Below, in pieces: positions 52,161 through 63,586 of a DNA stretch of 64,000 nt (position 1 is its first letter; each line of letters opens with the position of its first letter). Under the pieces are notes generated by a model. That model ran no database searches. It saw only the letters and a list, made by a program, of their open reading frames with translations, and was not told the origin of the DNA. The position numbers were made by a program, and so were the translations under genes. Source of the DNA: Rhexocercosporidium sp. MPI-PUGE-AT-0058. Its lineage: Eukaryota; Ascomycota; Leotiomycetes; Helotiales. The stretch covers positions 248,001 through 312,000 of the forward strand of contig JAGTJL010000031.1 of NCBI GenBank assembly GCA_020746875.1, given 5' to 3'.

Positions 52161-55100
52161 TTTTAATAAAATAAAATTATAAATATAAATGAATAAAAAA
52201 GAATTTTATAAAAGAATATATAATAATATAAATAAAGCTTTTTAATTAAAAAGTAAGCTTATTATATAATTACTTTAAAAATAAATAAAAAATAAAGAAT
52301 ATATATAAAAGACTACTTTAAAGCAAGTCTTTTAAAGGAGTTGCTTTAATTAAGCATAAACATTTATTAAGTTAATAAAAGTAATAAATGCTTTAAATTT
52401 CTGTCGAGAGAGGTTTTTTATAAGTCCGTTAATTAATATATAACTTATAAAAAGATATTTTATTATAAAAGTACTCTTTTAAAACTCTTAATATAATTAT
52501 AAATTTTAAATATTAACGTGGCGTAACTTAGTAAAAATACGCTAATTTTTATTAATAATTAATTAAATCGTTTATTAATTATTATAGAAAATTATTTAAG
52601 TTATTCTTATATTAAGGCGTAATTTTTAAAAGAATCGCTAAAGTGTTATAAATTCCTTATCGGTGCGCTTAACTTTAAGAAGCTCTACTTATATTATAAA
52701 TATAATAATTATATCTTATAAAGCTATTCTTTAAAAGATTAAACTTTTAAAAAATATAAAAATATATTTATTAAAAGATCGCCTTATCTCGATATCGTCC
52801 GCAAAAAAAGTATTTAATATTATTATAAAGTAAGAGTCGCGCAGCTTATAGCTATAAGTAATCGCTAAAACAAGTGCCGAAAAGTAACGAATTATTTAAT
52901 TAATTATAATTAAGTATTTTTAAAAAGAATTAATTAAGAAATAAAAAAGCCTTAAAGTAATAAAAGCAACGTTTACGCATAGTATAATTATAATATAAAG
53001 TATTAATTTAACTTTTTCTAAAAATTCCTTAATTTAAGCTAAAGTAGCTTTTTTTTAACTCTTTAATAACTCGACTTAAAGTAATAATATATTTAGGCAA
53101 TTTTTATTTATTAATCTAAATCGAAAAGCAACCTTTTAAATATAAGTGTTATATATTAAAAAAATAGTGTTCGCTAATTAATCTTTAATAATACAAACGC
53201 CTAAGAATTATTTCGTTTACTCTCCTTTAATAAGCTTATATATTATATTTAAGCCGTCAATAATTAATTTAGCGTTTTTAAAAGCCAAAGTATAATAAAA
53301 TACCTGAATATTGTCGACATAAAATATCATAAACATTATACGTTATTTATTTATAAATATATAAAGCTCTTTTTTATAAATAATTAATCCTAAAGTTATT
53401 AAAATATAAGTAAAGTCACCGTATTATAGCGCCGGTAAGTCCTTAAGTCCGTAAAATATGCAATTAACCTCTATTATTATTCCGTCTTATTTAAAACCGT
53501 CTAATAAATAACAGTATACGCAAACACTTGTCTTACTTTATTTAACGTTAATAAAGGCATTTACTATATTAAATTAAATTATTTTTAAATTAAATTAAAC
53601 TACAGTAACTATAACGGTTTTAAAGGAGTAAATAGTTAAAGTAATTATATGTATTAACAAAATTAACGTTTTAAGCTATAAGTCTCCTCTTATAACGACT
53701 CGGGAGCGACAGCGGGTTAAATACCTTAACGAATCGACTTTAGCGTAAAATACTTATTTTAAAGGAATTAATTACTTAATAATAAAAGTATATTTAACGA
53801 CTCTTTAGTAGTTACGCGACTTAAGATTAATAATCTCCTTAATAGCGTCGGCTCGGAAGTGCCTTTTTAATAAGTAGTCCCTAAGATTTCTTTAATTTAA
53901 TAAGTCCTTAAGCATTTGTAATTAATAAATTCATAAAAGTTTAACTAATTGTCGAATTTTAATATTTTTAAATATAAACGCTAATATAATAATATAAATT
54001 ACGCTTAAGTCTTTTCTGTCTTTTTATATTAATTCTTAATTAAGTCAAAAAGTCCTTAGAAAATCTTTTAAGTACTCGCGGTTATTTAATAATTATAATA
54101 ATTGAGTAATTAACTCTTTAATAATTATTATATAAACGCTTCGATTTGGTTTTATTACTTTATTATTAACTCAAGTCTTTCGACTTTTATTAATTACTTA
54201 GTCTTTTTTTTTTCTTTTTAAAAAGTTTAAATAAGCCGGAATTTAATTTAATTAAAGCTAAAAGTAATAAACGTAAACTTAACTTTTTATTTTCTTTTAA
54301 TTTCAATAATTATAAATGCTCCTCGTACTTAATTACTTAAGGTAAAGCTTTTAATTACTTAAAGCCGACATTTTCTTTAAGTGCTCCCCGACGCTTAAAA
54401 CCGCGCTTTTAGTTATATAGCCTTTTAAAATAAATTATAACTTGTAGTATTGACTTTTACTTAAGGCTTATATTATTTTAAAAGTTTAATATATTACGTA
54501 AGACACTTTTTTTAATTGCGCTTTTAAACGTTAATTATCTCAAAGTATCGGCTCGTTTTAAAACTTAATTAAAGTATTTATAAATAAGAAGTTTAGTACT
54601 CTTTTTTAATTAAATTACCCCCGAGTTCTTATTAACGAGCAATTAAATAAAATTAAGAATTATTAAATTAATTAAAAGTAGCGTATTTACTTTTATTAAC
54701 TTAATTAAAGAGAGAGTAAATAGCTCCACCCTCGAGCTTATAAGCTCGTCGACTTTTATAGCGCTCATTACTTCGCTTAGTTATTTTCTATTTAAGGTAA
54801 TAAACAGTATTTTAATTTTAATATATTAAGTACGCTTAATCGATTAATTATAATAAAACTAGCGTCTTAATTTCCTTTTTTTTCTTTTAGTATTTCCGTA
54901 AAATCCTTTAATATTAAACGCGGCTAGCCGACCGCTCTCTTTATATTTAAAGAGCTTAAATAAAAGAAGGTTTTATTAAAAATAACATTCCGAATCATTA
55001 TTATATACTATAATTAAAGTATTTAAATCTTATAAATATTAAATAAGACTTATTTAATTAAGAAATTAAAGTGCGCTCGCGGATTAACTTTAAAAGCTCT

Positions 55101-55888
55101 TTTTTAGCGGAGAGCTTCTCGGTATTTAATTATAAAGTAGACTTTATAGCCGTATATATATAAGTTGCTTTAATTAAGCCGTAAATTAATTGTTAGCTTT
55201 AGCGTGAGCTTAAAGTCGTAATACCGAAAATACTGCTTAAACTAGGCTTAAAATACTTCGTTAAGACTCTTAAAGCCTTTATAAATAAATAGACTTATAT
55301 TATAAAGAATAATTACTGCTATTATTAATTCCGTCTAAAGCGCCTAAAGTAAATTAGCAGAGAGGCGCATTTTAATTAATTTATTAATTATTTCTTTGCT
55401 TACGCGCTTAACTCCTTTATTAAGTTAGTATATATATAAAGATGTAAATTTAATATTAATATTACTTTTCTTATATTACTTTTTGTATTTAATTAATTTA
55501 TTAATTCTTATAACTAAAGTATTGTTATTTTAGCTTATTTTATAAATTAAGAGCCCGAATTAGCGTCTTGTCCACGCCTTAAACGGTTTAAGAGCATTTA
55601 AGACGGCGATTAACCTTTTAATTTTTAAAAGCCGCTCGTAATTTCCTATTATATTTGTCTTTAATTAATAAAAGCCAGTTATTCCCGTTAAATCTTATTA
55701 AAAAGTCGAATAAATCCCGAGAAATGCGATAAAAAGGACGAGTAGTTGCTCTCTTTAATTAATAACGATTTATTACTTATTATATTATAACTATTATATA
55801 ATGCTTATATTTTAACCGAGTTAAACCTTAAATTTCGACGTTACGCGTATTTTTTATTAGATTTTCTAAGGCTTCCTTTTTAAAGTGA

Positions 55889-56200
55889 ATTGGATTTCAC
55901 TTCGGTAACTCGTGCCGATTCTACCCTAAAATAGCCGAAGGAGTTTCCACTGCTTACGCGGCCCGGAAATTACCTTCGTATTCCGGGAAATTATGCTTGT
56001 ATTTAATTATATAACTTATATAAGCTACGTAATCAGTTACGTAGTCGTAGAAGCTTTTAAAGAAGTTATTATTTTATATATAACTACCGAAGAGCTCTTC
56101 TAGCTCTTTAAGCAAGCAAGTAGTCAATTCTACTTTGTCTTTAATCACGTGTCCTCACCTACTGCGCTTCCTCATTCCTGATTAGCTCGCCTATTCTCAC
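55889..56200. mobile_element. 312-bp GC-retaining insertion in Copia-2 copy C, flanked by AAAGTGA repeats
   Basis: Absent from the matching place in copy B (near 50190), and flanked by the same 7-bp sequence AAAGTGA at 55882-55888 and 56201-56207. Base composition is near normal, in contrast to the host element. Contains a near-palindromic GTGAATTGGATTTCAC at its left edge and an AACTTATATAAGC box in the middle. TGAATT...TCTCACA termini could make it a 316-bp solo LTR (55886-56201), but the target repeat would then not fit. No terminal inverted repeats. Confidence 0.6.
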
Positions 56201-58205
56201 AAAGTGACCTACGCGTAAATATTATAAGTAAACTTTATCGACTTATAGCTTTAAATATCGTTTACTTAACTAAAAGCTTTAGCAAATACTCCTCTTTAGC
56301 GTTAAAAATATTAAAAAGCTATGATTTAGGCGAGTTAAAATACGGCGAGTAATTAAAAAAACTAAAGAATAATTAAAAGGCTTATATTTAAAGAAAATTA
56401 AATTAAACTGTTATTATAATTACTTTAAAACCAGACTGTTTTGAACTATTCCCGTGCGTAAAATGCAATTTAAATTATTATATTAAACTCTTATTTATAA
56501 AAGGCGAGCTTTTGAAATAATATTAATATTAAAGCTTTTAACGACTGCGACGTTCGAGAGGGTTAAATCGCTTATATTCGGTCCGTTAGGGCCGTAAAAA
56601 GCATTTTTAAAAACTCGAGTATTACAGCTTTTAATTATTAAGCTTAACGTTCCGGCCTTAACGTTATTATTTATAATAAATTTAATAAAGCTTTTAAGAA
56701 TAAGAAAAGCTATTGAATTTATTAAATAAATAATAACTCCGTTATTAAGTAAAGTATTCTTTATAAGCGGATAATAATTTATATTTATAATATCGTATAC
56801 CCTTATAATAACAAGAGTTTCGTCAAGAAATTTAAGGCTTATAAGGCAAGCTTAAACGTTTTTAAAGTATTTTAATTTTATTAAAATAACTAGTTTTAAA
56901 ATTATAAAAGCTATTTATACTTAAATAAAAAAGGAATTACCGGAAGGCGGTCCGGAAGTTAATTACGTTATTAATAATATATTTTTATTAAGTTTAGCGA
57001 TTTCTCGGCGAAAGTTAAGGAAGTCGCTTTTTAATTAAAGTTAAGTCTCTTTAATTTCTTTTATTAATAATAAGTTCTTAAAGTTACTCGCCGTCGAGTT
57101 ATTATAATAATACCGCAATCTATAATAATTAATAGCCTTATAATAATAAAAGTAATACTTATATAAGTAAGTATTTATTTACGTATTTAACGACTAATTT
57201 TATTAAACCGACGAGGTTATAAAAGTATTTAATTTTCTTTTAAGAATAATATATAAGCCTATTGTTTTTTATTATTTAAAAGCTATAAGTAATTCTTTAT
57301 TAAAAGTAAATAATTAATTAATGTAATTAAATAAAAAGTATTAATTTATTACTTTAAGAATATTATTTCTTAATAATTTAAAGTGCTGTTCACGCGCTTA
57401 TTTTAATATAAGCTTCTTTTACACCGCCTTAATAAAGTTAAATATTATTAGCGGTCTTTTAACGTTCGGTAAGTTATATAAGAGAGCATTTTAATAAGTT
57501 ACTCTCTATTCTTAAAGCCACTCCTTAAGATTAACTTGCCTTACCTTAATAATAACGAGCTTCTTTTTATAAATAAATTATATTAGCGTATAAGTATTTA
57601 TTTTTAAAAAGGCGTAATCTCTCTTAAGGATCTAGAGAAGTAATTAAAGAGTCTATGACTTTAATTAAGGGTTTTCGATTATTATCTCGGTTAACTACTC
57701 TTTTATTATATAAGCTTACTCGTTCTCGCATTTCTTAATTATTCTTTAATAAATAAAAGGATTAATTATTTCCTAAATCCATTTATAAGCTACTTTATAA
57801 ACTCGAGCCTTTTCCGTTTATTATATAAGCTTTCCTACGTATTCCCTTATAAGAGCAGTATATATTAAAATCACATTCTTAATTATAGCCTTTGCCGGTA
57901 GTAATACGCTCGGCTTAAGGCCTTTTTCTATAAGGTCGTAAGTATTTTCGTCTTATTTCGCTTAAGCCTAAAAGTTGTGCTTAATAGCTTCTTTATTTTA
58001 TTATACTCTTAAATCGTTTAATAATAAGGGTTTCAGTTTAGCGTTAAAAAAGTTAAGAGTAATTAATAACGTAAGATTTATTAAATTTTATATCTTATAA
58101 AAAATATAAAAGGATTTAAACGCTTAATATTAAAGAGTTTAAGTGCGCTTATTATAATTAAAAGGAGTTCGATTATTTAAAGAAGAGGCTAAAGTTAAGT
58201 CCATT

Positions 58206-59077
58206 TGTTGGAAATCATGTGATCCAAGAGTCACGTGAATATGGAATGCTCTAAAAGCATTGATTTATAAAGACATAGAAGGCTTTAAAGCCTTTAACTT
58301 ATGTTTATAAACCTATTTTTACTTTACTTTTAAAAGAATAAAGTATATAATATAAGAATTTAATATAATAATAATTTAAATAAAATCTTTTCTTCCTTTA
58401 CTTATATACTCCCGATAGAGCTCCTTATTATTAACTAAAGCCGTAAATACCGACTTACGTTATTAAAAAACGGACTTATTTAATTATAAGAAGACTTCCT
58501 TTTTTAAATTAATAAGAGTTAGTCTTTTAAAGAAATAAAAACCGGAAGAATAATTATCTCGTTAAATATTAAGTAAAAAATAAATAAAAAAGCCAAAACT
58601 ATAAAGCCCGTGCTAAAGCCAGAGTTAGAGCTAAAGAGTTAGAATTAAAGCTAAAGCTAAGGGATAAAGGCCAGAGCTAAAGCCTGTATTAAAGCCAAAG
58701 TCAATTAAAGAGCTAGAACTAGAGCTAAAGTTAAGGGACAAATAAATTAGAACTAAAGCCTTAAGCTAAAGTTAAAATTATAAGTCAGAGCTAAAGCTAT
58801 TAAGCTAGAGCCAGAACTAAAGGCTAGTGCTAAAGTATTAAAGCCATTTATATAGCTATTTGCTGTCGTTTCGTCGTCTTAATATTTAATTAGAGGATGC
58901 TTAGATTAAGGAAGCGTATTGAAAATCATATAATTTAAGAGTCACGTAAATATGGAATGCTTTAAAAGCATTGATTTATAAAGGCATAAAAGGCTCTAAA
59001 GCCTTTAACTCATGTATATAAACCTACTCTCACTCTGCCTTTAGAAGAGTGAGGCATGTAAATATAAGAATCTAATA
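58206..59077. mobile_element. TRIM-like element, 872 bp, with 160/161-bp LTRs, nested in Copia-2 copy C
   Basis: Direct terminal repeats 58206-58365 and 58917-59077 belong to the same family as the solo LTR at 7922-8081. Target duplication C(C/T)ATT at 58201-58205 and 59078-59082; comparison with copy A (near 7217) shows the site is continuous without the insert. The 551-bp interior has no reading frame for pol and is largely imperfect repeats of (A)GCTAAAGCC/AGAGCTAAAG. Small size, short LTRs and no coding match terminal-repeat retrotransposons in miniature. Confidence 0.82.
58600..58845. repeat. Imperfect GCTAAAG/CCAGAGCTAAAG repeats inside TRIM-like element
   Basis: At least ten irregularly spaced copies of AGCTAAAG, often with CCAGAG before it. 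Most variation is C/T, suggesting a once-regular short tandem array later hit by RIP. Confidence 0.65.
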
Positions 59078-59362
59078 CTATTATAGCGAAGGAGTTATTC
59101 TCGTGAGCTCTGAGTATTCGATAAAGGAGGAAGGACTAAAGAGGTATCGAGTTTAGTTGCTCGGCTTTTATACTTATTTAAAATGGAATAAAAAAGTTAA
59201 TAGAAAACAGCAGTGTGAATTACACTTTATAATAAGGTGGAAAACTCTATAACGTATAATAGATGCTCTCTACTTATAAACTTACCTCATAGGCCTCATT
59301 TAATCAATAGCGCATAAAGGGAAGAATACTAACTTAATAGCTTCGTTAACAAGGCTTATAAT

Positions 59363-59546
59363 TATAGTATAAAAGTAGATTAAAGTATTACGAGTAATTA
59401 TAATTAAATTAAAGTAATTAATTATTATTTTAAAAGCCTTAAAAATTAAAAGAAAACAGTTGTTCTCCTAAAGGCGGTCTACAATAGCAGAACCTAATTA
59501 GGTCACGTGCAATGCCAAGAGAGCAGCTGCCCGTGCCTATACGACA
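59363..59546 (-). repeat. Copia-2 LTR (5' LTR of copy C), 184 bp
   Basis: Same unit as 7494-7677, ending GCCTATACGACA on the plus strand. Its right flank (TTTATTTAATATAATTATATT) continues directly in inverted Copia-1 sequence, so the insertion hit Copia-1. Confidence 0.88.
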
Positions 59547-60756
59547 TTTATTTAATATAATTATATTAATTCAGAGCTTGTAATTACTTATACTCTAATC
59601 GATTCGCTATTAATTGCAATTATAAATATAATATATATAATTTCGTAATCTTTTTTATTTTCACGCGTTATTTTATTATTCTAGAATATCGTAATAAAAA
59701 ATATAATATACGTATAATTCTTATTTATTTAATTTATAAATTCGGCGTTTAAGAGCTTTCTTATTGTAAAAGAGTATATTCTTAGCTTTTTCTTAAATTA
59801 TTTATTTAATTATATTACTTCTTTTACTTGACGTTTCTGCTGAGCTCGGGTAATAAAGCGCAATTAACTTTGATTTATTACTTAAAGCACTTCGTCGAGG
59901 GTCTTTTAAGTTATATTATCTTTTAAAAGATATTATAATAATATATCCGACGGTATATTTTCTAGAAGGAATTATTAATTTCTTTTAAGCTTGCCGTAAT
60001 CTTCCTTAGATAAGATGTTTTCGTGCTTTAGAGTATTTCTTAAGCTTATATTAATTACTTTAATTTAGCGCAGTAATTAACTCTGGCTATCTTATAATCT
60101 ATTTTAAATTATAACTTAAATATTAAGTTATGCGCACTTTTAATCTGAAATAATTATTTCTTACTTATAATACTTCTCTTAAGCTCGAAATATTCGTTTT
60201 GTCGTATCTGGCTTCGAGTCTGTTTTAATATACTTAAGCTTTTTAATATTATCAGAATATTTATATCGTTATTATTAAGCTTTATATTATCTTCTAACGT
60301 ATTAACTCGTGAATCCAAAAGAATTAGCTTATTCTAATACTCTCGTAAAACAAGCAGTTCCGCTTCTTTTAAAGTTATAAGCTCTGTAATTACGTATAAA
60401 ATTACCTCCTTAGAAACTTCGTCGATTTCTATCGGGTCAGATAATAGCTTATTTAATTTAATATTATTTTCAGCTTATATATATTTGTCTTTTACGTATT
60501 AGATAGCTAACTCGGCATCTTAAGCGGCTTCAGGCTCTGCAAATATATTAACGACTTATTTGAGTATTAGCAGTAATTAGCCGATTACTGCTTATTTACT
60601 ATAGAATTATATTTTATTAAAAATAACGTTTCGGGTACGTATTATACGCTTTAATTAAAATATCCAGATCTTATATATATTAATTACGTAATAATTAATT
60701 AAATATCTAATATACCTTTTAAAATTAACCTTAAAGCTTTTTTTATTACGGCGAGT
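59547..60756 (-). mobile_element. Copia-1 fragment, inverted relative to the window start
   Basis: Reverse complement of about 1045-2253 with mismatches that are mainly transitions. Covers the integrase C-terminus to the start of RT. The right end is a sharp border with GC-balanced DNA at about 60756; the left end is the Copia-2 copy C insertion point. Confidence 0.85.
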
Positions 60757-60979
60757 AATATGAATGACACCCTCTTCCAAAGCAACTGCTATTTGATTTA
60801 CTAAAAGACATTCCTCAAGTTATACTACAGTAGAACAGAAACGTAACGATCTGTTTATTGTAAGAGACTCTTAAATATGCTCTATTAAACTGGTTCCGGT
60901 TCATGCAGTTCTGTACTAGTCCTCGCGTTACTAGCCTATTATTCCTACTCAAATCTTAGTGTGCTGACTAAGCATTCGC

Positions 60980-63128
60980 CTAGGTTCTCCTAGGCGCTGG
61001 AACAGTCTTCAACTGATACAGCGGCAGGAGGTTATGTTGGTCGAGAATAGACAACTGGGGAGTCTGGTTTCCATCGATCACCGGGATCTCCGAATCCTTC
61101 TTCCTCCCTCCCTTCCTCCACGGCCCTACACCCTGTCCTTGTAATGCTTCCCGCAACAGACCATACTTCAAATCCTTTGCCCAGCTCCGTTGCCTCAGGC
61201 TGCCCAACTCAGTTTCCCTCCACATACGAAACCACCGAACACACGGCTCCAGAATCAAGGCCAAAGTAATAATAACCAGACTAAGACAAGTGATAATTAT
61301 AAGCCCTACAAAATTGAAGTTCTGCACTTGCCCTGCCGATGATGTCTTTTGCTTCACACACATATTCCACATCGCCTCGCGTAACGGACCGACGGCCATG
61401 TCTGCGACGGAGTGGACGTCAACTCCTGTCGTATTAGACCCGGACTGGTTCACAAAGCTAAACATCTCCTGTTGTATATAGGATAGTCCTGTTTGGAACC
61501 AGAGGAGAACTTCCTTTTCCCATTGGTTTGGTGGGATGGGTGGTGAGATGAAGTCATGGAATATTATCTCGTTGGCCTGCAAACCTAGAGAAACGGTTTC
61601 TAATCAGTGCTATTCGTTATATGACCCCTAGCAGAATCGCAGTAAATGTTGTGTGTCCTACCTCCGACTCCAAGATGTCCAACACCGTTTGAAAATGACG
61701 AGCAACCAGCAAAAGCCAGAGATGTGCGAGTTAGAATAGCCTTCTGCTGAGTATTGAGGTCAAGAATATCTCTGCCTTGAAAATAAGCTTTCTCCAAGCT
61801 CGTGGCTGCCGTGCATCCCATATTGTTGGGATTGCAAAACTGATACTGATCGATACATCCTATTGTATTAAAGAAATGTTTGGGGAAGTAGAATGTTGTG
61901 TTGCCTGATTTCAATGCCATGCCCTCATTTGCAAGAAAGAGGGGATCGTACACAGGTTTAAGGTACACGATGGAGTTTTGAGCAACTGTATAGATGCTGA
62001 CCAGGGCATCGGCTCTCTTGAGTGGCGGTATCGGATCCCAAGATGACTCTTCCAGTACATCGGGATTGTAAGTGGCAGACCTACGCAAAGTGAGGTGAGT
62101 GAATGCTCTCGACTTCCATCTCGAAATCGTATGGCGTATGGCTTTAGCTGCCAGGTATTAGGTCTTTGGACTTACATGATTTGGTACCCAATAAAGTCCT
62201 TAGTAGAATGGGCATTCATTCGAAACGTAATATTACTTGTTGGCTTTTGGAAGCTCCCAACAGACAGATCATAGTACGTCTCCTCGTCTATTTCCACTAC
62301 CTTATGGATAAACTCCGAAACATTGAGAGGAGAGCAAGTCGTGACCATACGAGACCGAATCCTGTTCTCCTTTGGCAAATTAACTCCGAAGTGAGCATGT
62401 GAATCGAGAAGGCCGGTATCAAGGACCATAGCGCTGTTTGGCGACGAGCGATCGTTCGAAATACATCTGCCTTCTCCTGGAAAAGGGCACGATCCGGTCC
62501 TGACGGTATAAGGCAATGTCCTGATCGGAAACACCGATGGGGGCGTACCGAAGCTGCTGTCTCTGGCATACCACTCCTTAGCATACCCTCTAGCGCGCAA
62601 ACTTGAATTTGCCATCCTCCCGTACACAGCAATGCTGGCCTCGTTGCCCGAGCTGATGTCTGTCAGGACCCATCCGCACACCGTGCCTGGCTTCGCCAAT
62701 GTGATAATGTCCTGTTCTGACCTGCTGGCAATAGCTGCCACAAAGACGCTGGCCACAGCGAACGAGGCGACGATGAAAGCTACTAGCGCAATAGGCAGAA
62801 CTTGAACGAATGGGCGCTTACTGTTTTCATGTCTGGGCCATGCGCCATAGATCATCGCCAGTTCTTTTATGGCCGTTAAAGCGGATTCGGTAGTTCGTAG
62901 CAGGAGCTGGAGCTGTTGGTGCAACGGATCAAACGTAGGACGGACGCGGCTTTGATGCATTACATATGCTGCAACGACCCAGCAACTAGTTCCTGCTATT
63001 GAGACGAGAAGCGCGAGCCCGGATATCAGATAGCCGGCCCAATTAACCGGAAGTGTTAGTGTTGCCCTGCCAACCCCATCGCTGTCGTAATTCGTCCACA
63101 CACCGATGTATGCGTTAGTCCCAGGCAT
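60980..63128 (-). CDS. Three-exon fungal membrane protein of unknown function (658 aa)
   Basis: Exons 63128-62176, 62080-61662 and 61584-60980 (953 + 419 + 605 = 1977 nt). Introns of 95 and 77 nt have GTAAGT..GCGTAG and GTAGGA..CTCTAG borders (phases 2 and 1). Topology: a strong transmembrane helix at residues 31-56, a second at about 110-135, a large extracytoplasmic-like domain (about 136-545) with several Cys and N-x-S/T sites, and a third helix at about 549-569, followed by a basic cytoplasmic tail. This arrangement is typical of a large family of uncharacterised fungal proteins, sometimes mislabelled in databases; no enzyme motif is visible. It is intact next to the transposon block, 220 bp from it, without RIP-type damage. 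Confidence 0.82.
61585..61661 (-). other. Intron 2 of membrane-protein gene
   Basis: 77 nt, GTAGGA donor and CTCTAG acceptor, phase 1. An alternative downstream TTTGCAG acceptor would break the frame. Confidence 0.75.
62081..62175 (-). other. Intron 1 of membrane-protein gene
   Basis: 95 nt, GTAAGT donor and GCGTAG acceptor, phase 2. The unspliced frame meets a stop just after the donor. Confidence 0.8.
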
Positions 63129-63371
63129 GGCAAAGATATCTCTAACCAGGTGGCCAACGATGCAGCTAAATGACTGGAGTCAAGAGGGGGAAAGGAGGAC
63201 GAGGGAAATTAATATAACAAAAATGGCAGAGATTTCTTAGGACGACAAGGCTTGGTACTAATACTAGAGCACTGCCTTCCGGAAGCGCTTTTCAAAAGTC
63301 CTCGCTCGCGCTAAGCAGGCCCGGCAACAGTTCAGCGCCCCAGCAGCCTGAAGAGAAAATCGATAACAGTG

Positions 63372-63393
63372 AGGCTTACAGGGCTGTAAGCCT
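63372..63393. repeat. Perfect inverted repeat AGGCTTACAG/CTGTAAGCCT
   Basis: Arms 63372-63381 and 63384-63393 separated by GG. May be a protein-binding palindrome upstream of the membrane-protein gene (244 nt from its ATG) or a chance foldback. Confidence 0.7.
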
Positions 63394-63544
63394 GTGACCT
63401 AAGCCTAAACAGCCTGGAAGGTCATCAATGGGACAGCGCTGATGGTTGCTCAGCCGGGAAGTGGCGCCCAGCTGTGGTTTGAGCGGGTGCTAGCAAGGAA
63501 TTTTGAAAGGCAATTCCGTACATGCAGATCCATTATGCAGCGAG

Positions 63545-63586
63545 TTGGGCCAAATGTTTCAGAAAAAAGTGAAACATTGTGCCCAA
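63545..63586. repeat. Hairpin: 17-nt arms, 8-nt A-rich loop
   Basis: TTGGGCCAAATGTTTCA (63545-63561) and TGAAACATTGTGCCCAA (63570-63586) pair at 15 of 17 positions around GAAAAAAG. Could be the tip of a small foldback element or the end of a MITE. Confidence 0.65.

Larger units (their letters stand above)
50431..59546 (-). mobile_element. Copia-2 copy C: full-length domain set, minus strand, with two insertions
   Basis: 5' LTR 59363-59546, gag and protease (about 59340-56560, interrupted by the TRIM-like element), integrase region (about 56300-54500), RT (about 53590-53050: FYVDNIQVFYY near 53310 and IIEVNCIFYGLKDLPALQYGDF near 53390-53480), RNase H and the pol C-terminus (about 52600-52330, NGLIKNLSRQKFKAF), 3' LTR 50431-50612 with an adjacent polypurine tract. 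Net length without insertions is about 7.9 kb, long for copia; the surplus is the 1.7 kb between pol and the 3' LTR. Flanking sequences at the two ends do not match each other. Strongly RIP-mutated. Confidence 0.85.

Noticed and set aside
58600..58845. Regularly repeated short units, considered as a CRISPR-like array
   Set aside because: Eukaryotic context, irregular spacing, no unique spacers of constant length, and enclosed by LTRs.
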